Shown: positions 36,366 through 46,332, counted from the stretch's first letter. The stretch: 64,000 nucleotides of DNA from Magnetovibrio sp. PR-2 (GCF_036689815.1 NZ_JBAHUR010000008.1:62001-126000), one strand, 5' to 3'. The notes: generated by a model not told the origin, from the sequence alone. Made by a program: numbers and translations.

Positions 36366-37212
36366 CATCGAACGTGATGAAGTCAGCGGCACCGAGACCA
36401 CCGGTCACGAGTGGGACGGTCTTAAAGAGCTGAATACGCCTCTGCCGCGTTGGTGGCTGTGGACCTTCTGGGCCACGATCATCTTCTCCGTCGTCTGGTG
36501 GGTCCTGTACCCGTCCTGGCCGACGTTGAACGGCTACTGGAAAGGCACGTTGAACTACTCTTCTCGTGTCGACGTTGCTAACGACTTGGCAGCACGTGAT
36601 GCATCACGCGCTGGCGAATTGAAGAAGTTTGCGACGCTGGGCATCGCTGATGTCGCAGCTGACAAAAAGCTTTCTGAATTCGCCATGGCTGGCGGCAAAG
36701 TGATCTTTGCCGACAACTGCGCACCGTGTCACGGTTCCGGCGGTACGGGTGCTCCGGGTTATCCGGTGCTGGCAGATGACGATTGGCTGTGGGGTGGTTC
36801 TCTCGAAGCAATCGAGACCACCGTACGCTACGGCATCCGCTCCACCCACGACGACACCCGCGTCAGCGAAATGCCGGTGTTCAGCGATGACTACCTGAGC
36901 GATGCTCAGATCACCGCTGTTGCCGACCATGTCCTGTCGCTCGGTGGTGCTGGTTCCAGCTCCGCAGCTGGAGCTCAAGTCTTTGCCGACGAGTGTGCTG
37001 CTTGCCACGGTGAAAACGGCGAAGGTGGTCGTGACTTCGGTGCTCCGAAGTTGAACGATGGCATCTGGCTCTATGCCGGCAGCAAAGCTGACTTGGTTGC
37101 TCAGATCGGCAAACCGAAGCACGGTGAAATGCCGTCTTGGCTTGGTCGTCTGGATGACGCGTCCATCAAGCAAGTGTCGATTTACGTGCACTCACTTGGC
37201 GGCGGTGAATAA
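36358..37212 (+). CDS. ccoP: cbb3 oxidase diheme cytochrome c subunit
   Basis: A 284-residue diheme cytochrome with one N-terminal transmembrane helix (about 33-53) and two periplasmic heme domains: CAPCH at 121-125 and CAACH at 213-217. It accepts electrons from soluble cytochrome c. ATG 36358 (MANIERDE) has the AAGGAGG site eight bases upstream. A longer frame start at 36337 would overlap that site. Confidence 0.96.
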   Translation: MANIERDEVSGTETTGHEWDGLKELNTPLPRWWLWTFWATIIFSVVWWVLYPSWPTLNGYWKGTLNYSSRVDVANDLAARDASRAGELKKFATLGIADVAADKKLSEFAMAGGKVIFADNCAPCHGSGGTGAPGYPVLADDDWLWGGSLEAIETTVRYGIRSTHDDTRVSEMPVFSDDYLSDAQITAVADHVLSLGGAGSSSAAGAQVFADECAACHGENGEGGRDFGAPKLNDGIWLYAGSKADLVAQIGKPKHGEMPSWLGRLDDASIKQVSIYVHSLGGGE

Positions 37213-37216
37213 GTCC

Positions 37217-37244
37217 CTTAAAGCGCACGTCTTAGCGCTTTAAG
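37217..37244 (+). repeat. Perfect inverted repeat after ccoP
   Basis: CTTAAAGCGC (37217-37226) and GCGCTTTAAG (37235-37244) are a perfect ten-base inverted repeat with an eight-base loop, five bases after the ccoP stop. Without a T-run it may protect the ccoNOQP mRNA end or assist the terminator that follows. Confidence 0.7.
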
Positions 37245-37254
37245 CAAAACTGAG

Positions 37255-37292
37255 GGGGGGAGAGTTCCATGGTATGGTTCTCCCCCCTTTTT
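37255..37292 (+). terminator. Intrinsic terminator of ccoNOQP
   Basis: GGGGGGAGA (37255-37263) pairs with TCTCCCCCC (37279-37287), with a 15-base loop, followed by five Ts. Together with the inverted repeat just upstream it separates ccoNOQP from ccoG, which probably has its own promoter in the following 75 bases. Confidence 0.88.
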
Positions 37293-37368
37293 GCTTAAAA
37301 TAATTTGTTATGACCTTTAGTATTTTCTGTAACCGAACGCCTAAGAATTCGATTTAAAGAGGATCCCC

Positions 37369-38817
37369 ATGGACCATCACCACGAAGAAAACTATCACCA
37401 TGTGCCGTCGTCTCCGTCTTTGTACGCGAAGCACAAGAAAATCTACCCGCAAAACATTTCGGGTTATTTTCGCACTTTGAAGTGGAAAGTCAGCGCCGCT
37501 GTCTTTGCCTTTTACTTCTTGGCACCTTGGATCCGTTGGGATCGTGGTGAAGGTCAGCCGGACCAAGCCATTTTGGCGTCCATGAACTTGCGCCGTCTGT
37601 ATATGTTCGACATCGAAATCTGGCCGCAGGAAATTTATTACCTGACCGGGATTTTAGTTTTGGCCGCCGTCGGACTGTTCTTGGCCACCGCCATGGCCGG
37701 ACGTGTCTGGTGTGGCTTCGTATGTTGGCAAACCGTTTGGACCGACCTATTTGTTTGGGTTGAACGCAAGCTTGAAGGGGACCGCAACAAACGCAAACGT
37801 TTTGATGCGCAACCTTGGAACTTCGACAAAATCTGGCGCAAAACGGCCAAACAGTTGATCTGGATTGCCTTTTCGCTGCTCACGGGTGCTGGGTTCTTGT
37901 TCTTCTTCAACGACGCCCCCTCCACAGCCATGAGCTTGCTTGACGGCAGCGGCACTGAAGCCGAATACGGGTTTACCGCATTGTTTGGCGCGACCACCTA
38001 TTTGTTGGCCGGTTTTGCTCGTGAACAAGTTTGCATCTACATGTGTCCGTGGCCGCGCTTCCAAGGTGCGATGTTCGACGAACACTCCATGATCGTGACC
38101 TACGAAGCTTGGCGTGGTGAACCGCGTGGTAAAGCCAAAGAAAAAGAAGCCAAGGATTTGGGCGACTGTGTCGATTGCGACCTGTGCGTCAATGTCTGCC
38201 CCACGGGCGTGGATATCCGCGAAGGCGATCAATTCCAATGCATCGGCTGTGCCCTGTGCGTGGACGCTTGTAATTCCATCATGGCCAAACTGGGCCGTCC
38301 GGGTGAATTGATCACGTATGATTCCGTGTCCAACCAAATGGCGCGTGAACGCGGCCTGCCGGACAAAAAACGCCTGATCCGCAAACGCACCATTGCCTAT
38401 ATGGTGATGCTCAGCGCCGTGGTCGGTTTGATGACATATGGTTTGATGAACCGCTCAGAGCTGGAAATCAACGTTCAGCGCGACCGCGCACCGCTGTTTG
38501 TGCAGTTGTCCAGCGGCGAAATTCGCAACGGCTATACGTTTAAACTGTTGAACATGATCAACGAGCCCCAAGACTTCACCCTGTCCATTGCCGGGTTGAA
38601 CGGTGCAAAGATGACTGTTATCAACGTCGCCAAATATCCGGTCAATCAGGTCGAGCTGCATGCTCCGGGCGATACCGTTACAACGTTCCGCATTTTTGTG
38701 CGCACGCCGCGGGCCAGTGTCGACGATCAGTTCGAAGACATGAGCTTCATTTTGACCAATACCGCAACCGGCAAGGTCACAAACTATCCGCAACGCTTTG
38801 CGGGCCCGGATAAGTAA
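37369..38817 (+). CDS. ccoG: cbb3 oxidase accessory ferredoxin-like protein
   Basis: A 482-residue membrane protein of the CcoG/RdxA/FixG type. About five hydrophobic segments flank two [4Fe-4S] motifs: CVDCDLCVNVCP and CIGCALCVDAC. CcoG reduces Cu(II) to Cu(I) so that CcoI can deliver it to the oxidase. It leads the assembly operon ccoGHIS. The start ATG is preceded by AGAGGA. The first residues are His-rich (MDHHHEENYHH), which could bind copper; this is inference. Confidence 0.95.
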   Translation: MDHHHEENYHHVPSSPSLYAKHKKIYPQNISGYFRTLKWKVSAAVFAFYFLAPWIRWDRGEGQPDQAILASMNLRRLYMFDIEIWPQEIYYLTGILVLAAVGLFLATAMAGRVWCGFVCWQTVWTDLFVWVERKLEGDRNKRKRFDAQPWNFDKIWRKTAKQLIWIAFSLLTGAGFLFFFNDAPSTAMSLLDGSGTEAEYGFTALFGATTYLLAGFAREQVCIYMCPWPRFQGAMFDEHSMIVTYEAWRGEPRGKAKEKEAKDLGDCVDCDLCVNVCPTGVDIREGDQFQCIGCALCVDACNSIMAKLGRPGELITYDSVSNQMARERGLPDKKRLIRKRTIAYMVMLSAVVGLMTYGLMNRSELEINVQRDRAPLFVQLSSGEIRNGYTFKLLNMINEPQDFTLSIAGLNGAKMTVINVAKYPVNQVELHAPGDTVTTFRIFVRTPRASVDDQFEDMSFILTNTATGKVTNYPQRFAGPDK

Positions 38818-38834
38818 GGCATTTGATAAAGACT

Positions 38835-39362
38835 ATGCAAAAGAAAGCCATGCCAAAAAAAGCCATGCCAAAAAAAGAACGGCAAGATGGATGGTGGTAC
38901 CCTTGGATTTTTGTGGCGGCCTTTGCTGTCATCATCTCGGTCAATGGAACCATGGCGTTTTTCGCCGTGGATTCCTGGACCGGGCTGGAAACCAAGAACC
39001 ACTTCACCGAAGGCGTCGAATACAACGACATCTTGGAACAAAACAAGCGCCAAGACGCCTTGGAGTGGACGACCACACTCGCTTACGAGACCATCCCTAC
39101 CCAAGGTGATCCACGTGCCGGTCAATTCTTGCTCAGCTTCAAAACCAAAGACGGACATGGCGTTGACGGGTTGACCATCCAAGCCCGCGCCATGCGCCCG
39201 ACCCATGAAGGCTATGATCAAGACCTGATCTTCACCGCACGCGGCAAGGGTGTCTATGTGGCCAACGCCACCCTGCCCTTGCCCGGGCAGTGGGAGCTAC
39301 GCTACCGCGCCGAACGCGCTGATGAGCTTTATCGCGAACGACAACGTGTCGAGGTTCGTTAA
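38835..39362 (+). CDS. ccoH: FixH/CcoH family oxidase assembly protein
   Basis: A membrane-anchored protein of about 175 residues of the FixH/CcoH type with one N-terminal helix (WYPWIFVAAFAVIISVNGTM) and a periplasmic domain. It assists cbb3 assembly. The start is unclear: ATG 38835 gives a KKAMPKKAMPKK stretch made by two perfect 15-base repeats, and each repeat holds an in-frame ATG (38850, 38865). A TTG at 38823 also exists. ccoI begins at its last base (TAATG). Confidence 0.85.
   Translation: MQKKAMPKKAMPKKERQDGWWYPWIFVAAFAVIISVNGTMAFFAVDSWTGLETKNHFTEGVEYNDILEQNKRQDALEWTTTLAYETIPTQGDPRAGQFLLSFKTKDGHGVDGLTIQARAMRPTHEGYDQDLIFTARGKGVYVANATLPLPGQWELRYRAERADELYRERQRVEVR
38846..38875 (+). repeat. 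Tandem 15-base duplication inside the ccoH start
   Basis: AGCCATGCCAAAAAA occurs twice without a gap (38846-38860 and 38861-38875). It codes for repeated AMPKK-type residues and duplicates an in-frame ATG. Confidence 0.85.
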
Positions 39363-41797
39363 TGACCACGCCGCAAGGCGATAACACCCCTGGGACTTGC
39401 CTACACTGTGGGGAGCCCATACCGCCCTCGTCCACCGGGGGCGAAAGGTTTTGTTGCGGGGGGTGTCGCGCGGCTTATGAAATGATCCAGGGTTTAGGCC
39501 TGGACAGCTATTACCAGCGCCGTTGCCTGGACCCCGACCAGCCGGTTTTGCGCCCCGACGAAATGGACGCCCGGTTTGATTTCGAAGCCTACACCCAAAC
39601 CGAAGACGACGGCCCCAACACCCTGCACCTGATGGTCGAAGGCCTTCAGTGCGCCGCGTGTGTGTGGCTCATTGAAACGGTGTTGAGAAAGCATCCCGGT
39701 GTGCTTCACGCCCGCATCAACATGACCACGCGTCGGCTGGTGTTGAAGTGGGACCCGGAGCAGACGTCCGCCGATGACTTGGTCAGCGAAGTCGCAAAGC
39801 TCGGCTATCGTTTGGCGCCATATGACCCCACGCTGATTTCCGCCGAAACGCAACAGCGCGAAAAGGCCTTGCTGCGTGCCATGGTCGTTGCCGGCTTTGC
39901 CGCGGGCAACGTGATGTTGTTTTCCGTCTCTGTTTGGGCGGGCCATTCGACGGGTATGGGCGAGTTTACCCGTGGGCTGATGCACTGGCTCTCGGCTTTG
40001 GTGGCGCTGCCCGCCATTGCATACTCCGCGCGCCCATTTTTCAACAGTGCGCTCACCGCCCTCAAGGCCGGGCGCACCAACATGGATGTGCCGATTTCTT
40101 TGGCCGTGTTGTTGGCGTCTTCTATGAGCTTGGTTGAAACCATCCGGCTCAGCCAACACGTCTATTTCGACAGCGCCATATCTCTGGTCTTTTTCTTGTT
40201 GATTGGGCGCTATTTGGACAGCCGCGCGCGTGGGCGTGCACGGTCTGCAGGTGAAAATTTGATGGGGCTTCGCGCGCGCGCCGTCACCATCTTGTTGGAC
40301 GACGGCGGACGCGAAGTCGCACCCCCTGAAAAGCTCAAACCCGGGATGAAATTTTTAACATCTACGGGCGAACGCATTGCCGCAGACGGCTTAGTCCTTG
40401 CGGGCGAAAGTGACATCGATACCTCTCTCATCAATGGTGAAAGCATCCCCGTCCAAGCCAAGCCCGGCGAACAGGTCTTTGCCGGGACCTTGAACCTCAG
40501 CGGCGCGTTGACCATTGAAGTCACCCAAACGGGCGAAGACACGCTGTTGGGTGAGATTGTGCGTCTGATGGAAGCCGCCGAAGACGCCCGCGCCAAGTTC
40601 GTGGCCCTGGCCGACCGGGTGGCACGGCTGTATGCCCCTGTGGTCCACACACTGGCCGCCAGCGCGTTCTTGGGCTGGTGGCTGTTGGGCGGACTGGTGT
40701 GGCAAGACAGTTTGATGATCGCCATTGCGGTCCTGATTATCACGTGCCCCTGCGCGCTCGGCCTAGCGGTTCCGGCGGTGCAGGTCGTCGCAGGCGGACG
40801 CTTCCTTGCACGCGGCATCTTGATGAAATCCGGCACGGCGCTGGAACGTTTGGCGTCCATTGACGTCGCCGTGTTCGACAAAACCGGCACACTCACCCAA
40901 GGCGCGCCGCATTGGATAAACCGCGCCGAAATTGACGAAGACGATGTCCAACTGGCCGCATCCCTGGCGGTGTCGAGCAAGCACCCCCTTTCACGCGCCC
41001 TGTGCCTCGACGTCGCAGGCATCAAAGCCGCTGAAGGTGTGCAAGAAGTTCCGGGCTTCGGCCTGAAGCTCGCCACGCCCGACGGAGAAGTCCGTTTGGG
41101 TCGGGGCAGCTGGTGTGCCAATGCCAAAGACCATGAAGGTGCTGAGGCTGAACTGTGGCTGTCCAAGCCGAACGCCGAGCCCATCCGTTTTGCCTTCATA
41201 GACCAAATCCGCGCCGACGCTGCAGAGGTCATTGAGCACCTCAAATCCCAGGGCATCAAAGTTATGCTGTTGTCGGGCGACCGTGCCCCTGCTGTTCAGG
41301 CCACAGCCGAATTGGCGGGGATCGAGGACTGGCACGCCGGATTAAAACCGGGGGACAAGGTCGACCACCTGCTCCAGCTTGCCCAAGACGGCAAAAAGGC
41401 CATGATGGTGGGCGATGGGCTTAACGACGCCCCGGCTTTGGCTGCGGCGCACGTGTCCCAATCCCCCTCCTCTGCCGCCGATGTCAGCCAAACAGCTGCG
41501 GACGTGGTGTTCCAAGGTGATAAGCTCGCCCCTGTATTGGAAAGCCTCAAGGTCGCAAAACTGGCCGACAAACTGATCAAGCAAAACTTCGCCCTGTCGT
41601 TCCTGTATAACGCCTTCACCATCCCCTTGGCCTTGGCCGGATATGTCACGCCCTTGATTGCGGCCGTGGCCATGTCGACGTCTTCTTTGGTTGTCATCGG
41701 CAACTCTTTGCGGTTAGGGTGGCGCACCCGCAAAGTCACGGACGCGGATGCCTTACACCAACCCGTCCCGCCTGTCATTGAGACCCCGGAGCCCTAG
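39362..41797 (+). CDS. ccoI: Copper-translocating P-type ATPase for cbb3 assembly
   Basis: An 811-residue P1B ATPase of the CcoI/FixI type. An N-terminal Cys cluster (Cys13, Cys16, Cys31, Cys32, Cys35) precedes a heavy-metal-associated domain with GLQCAACV (Cys97, Cys100). The transport site CPC is in ITCPCALGL, phosphorylation Asp in DKTGTLT, and the hinge motif is GDGLNDAPAL. It supplies copper to the periplasm for CuB insertion. It overlaps ccoH by one base and is followed by ccoS after 17 bases. Confidence 0.95.
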   Translation: MTTPQGDNTPGTCLHCGEPIPPSSTGGERFCCGGCRAAYEMIQGLGLDSYYQRRCLDPDQPVLRPDEMDARFDFEAYTQTEDDGPNTLHLMVEGLQCAACVWLIETVLRKHPGVLHARINMTTRRLVLKWDPEQTSADDLVSEVAKLGYRLAPYDPTLISAETQQREKALLRAMVVAGFAAGNVMLFSVSVWAGHSTGMGEFTRGLMHWLSALVALPAIAYSARPFFNSALTALKAGRTNMDVPISLAVLLASSMSLVETIRLSQHVYFDSAISLVFFLLIGRYLDSRARGRARSAGENLMGLRARAVTILLDDGGREVAPPEKLKPGMKFLTSTGERIAADGLVLAGESDIDTSLINGESIPVQAKPGEQVFAGTLNLSGALTIEVTQTGEDTLLGEIVRLMEAAEDARAKFVALADRVARLYAPVVHTLAASAFLGWWLLGGLVWQDSLMIAIAVLIITCPCALGLAVPAVQVVAGGRFLARGILMKSGTALERLASIDVAVFDKTGTLTQGAPHWINRAEIDEDDVQLAASLAVSSKHPLSRALCLDVAGIKAAEGVQEVPGFGLKLATPDGEVRLGRGSWCANAKDHEGAEAELWLSKPNAEPIRFAFIDQIRADAAEVIEHLKSQGIKVMLLSGDRAPAVQATAELAGIEDWHAGLKPGDKVDHLLQLAQDGKKAMMVGDGLNDAPALAAAHVSQSPSSAADVSQTAADVVFQGDKLAPVLESLKVAKLADKLIKQNFALSFLYNAFTIPLALAGYVTPLIAAVAMSTSSLVVIGNSLRLGWRTRKVTDADALHQPVPPVIETPEP

Positions 41798-41814
41798 CCC
41801 GAAGGAAGCCTGAT

Positions 41815-42009
41815 ATGGAAGTCCTACTGTATCTCATCCCCATCGCCTTGTTTCTAGGCTTGGCTGGCTTGGCAGCGTTTATGTGGTCGCTGAAATCGGG
41901 CCAGTTCGACGATATGGAAGGCAATGCCAGCCGTATTTTGTTCGAAGAAGACATGCCGTCTCCTGCACCAAAACCTAACGATCACTCAAAAGACGAAAAT
42001 AAAGACTAG
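41815..42009 (+). CDS. ccoS: cbb3 oxidase maturation protein CcoS
   Basis: A 64-residue protein. One transmembrane helix (about residues 4-25) is followed by the CcoS signature WSLKSGQFDDMEGNASRIL and an acidic tail. CcoS is required for heme and copper insertion into CcoN. It closes ccoGHIS. Its stop overlaps the convergent ceramidase-like gene by four bases. Confidence 0.93.
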   Translation: MEVLLYLIPIALFLGLAGLAAFMWSLKSGQFDDMEGNASRILFEEDMPSPAPKPNDHSKDENKD

Positions 42010-42791
42010 TGCTGATGACGGCGATCAAGACTGATCGCCACCACCAACGGCACACCAGCCGCCAACAGGTGCTTGATGGAGTGGCCCGACAGTGTCTCGC
42101 CCAAAGCATGGAACAGCTCCACATCGGAGAACTCGGTCACTTTTGCAAGGCCGTACCACACCATGGCCCAAATGATCATGCGCCACGTGATCCACACGCG
42201 ACCATGGGACGCATCGTTTGACCACATCCACAAAATCAGCGGAATAACCAACGCCGGCACGATCTGGACCAACACATACGCGCGCAGGTCGTCCGTCAGC
42301 TTCCAATGCAGCGCGAGAGCGATGCCCAAAGCGACCAAAATGGGCAAAGCGATGTGGGCGCCCATGCGCGGTGAAATGCGGTCCGCAATCACAGCTGCCG
42401 TCAGCGCCATAAAGCCCGCGACGATAGGCACACGGTCCCAAAACAAAGTGTCGTGGTTTGGCTCTAAGTGATAGTAGGCAGAGCCCGGCCCGACAAATAC
42501 AATGGCAATGAAAAACACCACCAGCGGCAGACGCGCATCATGCAGCCAGCTGCCAGTGCTGCGGGTCACGGCAATACACTTCCCCATCACCCACAAGCCA
42601 TAAAGACCGAACAGCGTGAACGGCAGGTTTGACGCCACGTCGGCGAAGTTCGGCACGCCCAACCATCCGCGCATATCGGCGAAGTTGTGATATTCCACGG
42701 GCTGGGGGATCGGTCCGGAAAAGATAAACATGGATGCTGAAATCACAGCTGTGACGGCGAAAAGAACGACGTATTTCATTTGTGCGCTCAT
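42006..42791 (-). CDS. Ceramidase-like (CREST superfamily) membrane protein
   Basis: A 261-residue membrane protein with about seven hydrophobic segments. The pattern resembles alkaline ceramidase/CREST proteins: NFADVASNLPF near residue 48, FVGPGSAYYHLEPNHDTLFWDRVP near residue 100 (with His and Asp as possible zinc ligands) and a late GHSIKHLLAA. These are membrane lipid hydrolases. Whether it cleaves a sphingolipid or another lipid amide is unknown. It overlaps the LplT-Aas fusion by four bases and is probably coupled to it. Confidence 0.72.
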   Translation of the reverse strand: MSAQMKYVVLFAVTAVISASMFIFSGPIPQPVEYHNFADMRGWLGVPNFADVASNLPFTLFGLYGLWVMGKCIAVTRSTGSWLHDARLPLVVFFIAIVFVGPGSAYYHLEPNHDTLFWDRVPIVAGFMALTAAVIADRISPRMGAHIALPILVALGIALALHWKLTDDLRAYVLVQIVPALVIPLILWMWSNDASHGRVWITWRMIIWAMVWYGLAKVTEFSDVELFHALGETLSGHSIKHLLAAGVPLVVAISLDRRHQH

Positions 42792-45700
42792 GACACACCC
42801 CCTTTCGCTTCGGCCAAGGACTTGACGGCGGGATAGTCCGTTTTGCCACTGCCCAGAAGCGGCAGCTCATCAACGCTCAGGATGGTTTTGGGCACCATGA
42901 TCTCGGCGATGCCTTGGGCTTTGGCGGCCTTCAACAAATCCTCACGGTTGGCGTTTTCAAAGTCGGACACCAAAACCACCTGCTCGCCTTTTTTGGGATC
43001 GGGCTGCGTCACGGCGGCGTGACGGTTGTCGGCCCAGACCTTGTGCGCCAATTCTTCCACTGCGCCCAAAGACACCATTTCTCCAGCAATTTTGGCAAAG
43101 CGTTTAGCGCGGCCCTGGATTTTCACGAAACCGTGTTCATCGATGCTAACGATGTCGCCCGTGTCGTACCAACCGCCGTCCGGCGGCACCAGCACCCCTG
43201 GATTGTCGGCCAAAAAATAGCCCTTCATCACATTGGCGCCGCGCACAACCAAGCGCCCTCCGTCATTTATACCCGGAACGGGCTCAAGCTTCTTCTCAAT
43301 GCCGGGCAACAAACGGCCAACGGTTCCGGCTTTGTAGTGCATCGGCGTGTTGAACGACAGAACGGGAGCGGTTTCCGTGGCCCCATAGCCTTCTAAAATG
43401 CGCAGGCCGAACTTGTCGGCAAACACGCGCCGGGTTTCGTCTTTGACTTTCTCAGCACCTGCACAGACATAGCGCACCTTGAAGAAGTCATACGGGTTCG
43501 CCATGCGGGCATAGCCAGCCAAGAACGTATCCGTGCCGAACAACACGGTTGCTTTGGTGTCGTAGACCAATTCCGGCACGATGCGATAATGCAAAGGCGA
43601 CGGATACAAGAACGTATTGATGCCCGCAAGCACCGGCAACAACAGCCCAGCGCTTAAACCGAAGCTGTGGAAGATCGGTAAGGCGTTAAATACGGTGTCG
43701 GTCGGATTGAATTCAATGCGTGACGACAACTGATAGCGATTGGCCAGCAAGTTGTTGTGGCTCAACACCACGCCCTTGGGCTTGCCTTCGGACCCAGACG
43801 TGAACAACACGGCGGCAGCTGCACCGGGATCTTTGACAAAGCGGCGATGCCAAGACTTCGCACCGCACGTCGCCGTCCAAACAGCACCAAGTTTATCCAA
43901 GAGACCAATATCGGCCTTCACGTCTTCCAAGTAGACAACTTCCGCATGGCGGGACAGTTCTTCGATATCTTGGTTTAAATCAGCAGCCTCTACAAATACC
44001 CGCGATGTCACGACAACTTTGGCTTCAGCCGTGTGAACGGCTGAAATCATGTTGCCCACACCTGCGGAATAATTCAGCATTGCGGGAACGCGGCCGATGG
44101 CTTGAAGGGCAAAGAACGTCACCGCGCCGCCTACCGCGTTTGGCAACAAGACCCCTACCGTGTCTTGCGGCGCGCTCAATTTCTTCAGCTGACGTCCCAA
44201 GGCAATGGACCCCGTCACCAGCTTGTTATAGCTGATGGGCTCGCGCTTGATGTCTTCCAAAATCGGCGCGTCCCCGCCATGGATTGCGCGCGCGTCCAGC
44301 ACTGCAGAAAACAGAGTTTGATGCTGACGACTCGAGTCAAACATCAGATCGCTCATAATGTCGTAAAGTTCCAGCCCAGCTTGCTCGCGGCGTTTTGCGC
44401 CTTTGAAGTCTTCGTTCACCGTGAGGCGACGCGGTTTCAAAATCGTCAGCGTGATTTTTGGAAACCAGCGACGGCGCACTGTGCCTTTCAGACGTGAAAA
44501 GACCGTGTACTGGGTACCGTCTATCCGAATAGGCAAAACGTCTGCATCCGCCTTATCTGCGATTAACGCCGGACCTTCGTAGACTTTCATCAAGCCGCCG
44601 GTGACGGTGATGCGGCCTTCTGGAAAGATCACGCACTTGAAGCCCTTACCCACTTCTTTGATCAACGACTTGGTCGACAGCGGCTTGGTGGGGTCCATGG
44701 GAAAGGCGTTGACCAAAGCCAAGAACGGCTTCATCCACCAGCGCCCGGCGATGTGCGTGTTGACCGCAAACAACGGTTTTTCCGGCAAGAACGCCGCCAG
44801 CAATGCTGCGTCTAAGAATGAAACATGATTGACCACAATCACGGCGCGCTCGCCCACGGCTTTCCAGTGCTCCAAGCCTTTCACTTCAGCGCGGTAAGCC
44901 AACTTGAAGATGGTGCGCAACACGGCCTTCAAGACTTCGTCGGGCAACAGCTTACAAATGTAAAGCGCAACGCCCGCATTGGCGATGGCGACCCACAAGA
45001 AAATATGCGGAACGCTGGCCCCGGCCCCCAACAAGGCGGAGATCACCAAAGCCGAAACCACCATGAACAAGGCGTTCAAGATGTTGTTGGACGCGATGTT
45101 GCGCGAACGGTGGCTGTCTTCACCCCGGCTTTGCAAGATGGCGTACAGCGGCACGATATAAAGCCCGCTGGAGATCGCCACCAACAGCAAGTCCACGATG
45201 ATGCGCAGGCCCATCCACGTCGAAAGGAATACACCGGCGGACGCCAACGTCTCATCGTGTGCGACCAGGGCGTAACCATGGGTGCTGGCGAAGTAGAGAT
45301 CGACCATAAACACGGTCATCAACAGGGCACCAAACGGCACATACTTGGCTGTCACTTCGCCTTTCAACAGGCGGTTACACAAGACCGATCCGACGGCGAT
45401 ACCGATGGAAAAGATCGACAAAAACAGCGTCACAACGGTTTCGTCGGCAGCCAAGGTGTCTTTAGCAAAGGTCGGAAACTGGCTGAGGAACGTTGCCCCC
45501 ACCAGCCAAAACCAGGAAATGCCTAAGATGGAAAGAATGATGTCGCGGCGGCTTGCGGCGTGGCGCATCATCGAACCCGTGGCGCGCACGATGTTGAAAT
45601 CGACGTTTAAGTCTTCAGCCAACGCGGGGGCTTTGGGAATGAAGAGACTTGAGACATACCCCAGCACAGCGATCCCAATGATCAGGGCCGACACCAGCAA

Positions 45701-46225
45701 CACACCGCCGTCGTTCAAGATCAATAGACCGCCAGCGATGGTGCCGATCAAGATGGCGAGAAACGTTCCAGCCTCGACCATGGCGTTGGCACCGATGAGT
45801 TCGTCTTGATGCAGGTGTTGCGGCAAGATCGCATACTTGACCGGACCAAACAGGCTGGACTGCAGCCCCATGAAAAACAAAACGGCGAGTAGAGACCAGA
45901 CACTTCCGCTCAAAAACGCAGCGGCGGCCCCCACCATAATCAGGATTTCAGCCGCTTTGACCTTGCGCGCAATGGACGCTTTGTCGAAGCGGTCCGCCAA
46001 CTGTCCCGCCGTGGCGCTGAACAGGAAAAACGGCAAGATGAACACACCTGCCGCAACCGTCACCAACACCGGACCGTCCAAGCCGGACACTTCCGCCAAT
46101 TGATAGGTCACCAACATGATCAACGCGCTTTTGAACAAGTTATCGTTCATCGCACCTAAAAACTGGGTGACAAACAACGGTAAAAAGCGCCGTGTTTTGG
46201 CCAAATGGATCAGATCGTTACTCAT
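42788..46225 (-). CDS. aas: LplT-Aas fusion: lysophospholipid transporter, acyltransferase and acyl-ACP synthetase
   Basis: A 1145-residue three-part protein. Residues about 1-400 form an MFS transporter (LplT-like). A PlsC acyltransferase follows (about 440-620) with HVSFLDAA (HX4D). The last 500 residues are an AMP-binding acyl-ACP synthetase with LFTSGSEGKPKGVVL and YDTGDIVSI. It would bring lysophospholipids in and re-acylate them. ATG 46225 is used rather than the TTG at 46231. Separate lplT and aas genes are known in E. coli; fusion is common elsewhere. The neighbour is a ceramidase-like gene. Confidence 0.9.
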   Translation of the reverse strand: MSNDLIHLAKTRRFLPLFVTQFLGAMNDNLFKSALIMLVTYQLAEVSGLDGPVLVTVAAGVFILPFFLFSATAGQLADRFDKASIARKVKAAEILIMVGAAAAFLSGSVWSLLAVLFFMGLQSSLFGPVKYAILPQHLHQDELIGANAMVEAGTFLAILIGTIAGGLLILNDGGVLLVSALIIGIAVLGYVSSLFIPKAPALAEDLNVDFNIVRATGSMMRHAASRRDIILSILGISWFWLVGATFLSQFPTFAKDTLAADETVVTLFLSIFSIGIAVGSVLCNRLLKGEVTAKYVPFGALLMTVFMVDLYFASTHGYALVAHDETLASAGVFLSTWMGLRIIVDLLLVAISSGLYIVPLYAILQSRGEDSHRSRNIASNNILNALFMVVSALVISALLGAGASVPHIFLWVAIANAGVALYICKLLPDEVLKAVLRTIFKLAYRAEVKGLEHWKAVGERAVIVVNHVSFLDAALLAAFLPEKPLFAVNTHIAGRWWMKPFLALVNAFPMDPTKPLSTKSLIKEVGKGFKCVIFPEGRITVTGGLMKVYEGPALIADKADADVLPIRIDGTQYTVFSRLKGTVRRRWFPKITLTILKPRRLTVNEDFKGAKRREQAGLELYDIMSDLMFDSSRQHQTLFSAVLDARAIHGGDAPILEDIKREPISYNKLVTGSIALGRQLKKLSAPQDTVGVLLPNAVGGAVTFFALQAIGRVPAMLNYSAGVGNMISAVHTAEAKVVVTSRVFVEAADLNQDIEELSRHAEVVYLEDVKADIGLLDKLGAVWTATCGAKSWHRRFVKDPGAAAAVLFTSGSEGKPKGVVLSHNNLLANRYQLSSRIEFNPTDTVFNALPIFHSFGLSAGLLLPVLAGINTFLYPSPLHYRIVPELVYDTKATVLFGTDTFLAGYARMANPYDFFKVRYVCAGAEKVKDETRRVFADKFGLRILEGYGATETAPVLSFNTPMHYKAGTVGRLLPGIEKKLEPVPGINDGGRLVVRGANVMKGYFLADNPGVLVPPDGGWYDTGDIVSIDEHGFVKIQGRAKRFAKIAGEMVSLGAVEELAHKVWADNRHAAVTQPDPKKGEQVVLVSDFENANREDLLKAAKAQGIAEIMVPKTILSVDELPLLGSGKTDYPAVKSLAEAKGGVS

Positions 46226-46332
46226 GTTCAATACCCCCGGCGCCGGGCGCTCTGCCCTGCACGATACGTTGTGAGCTTAACAGGCATGCCCGCATATTTC
46301 GAAACAAATACGAGCACGCCCTTCATAACTAA

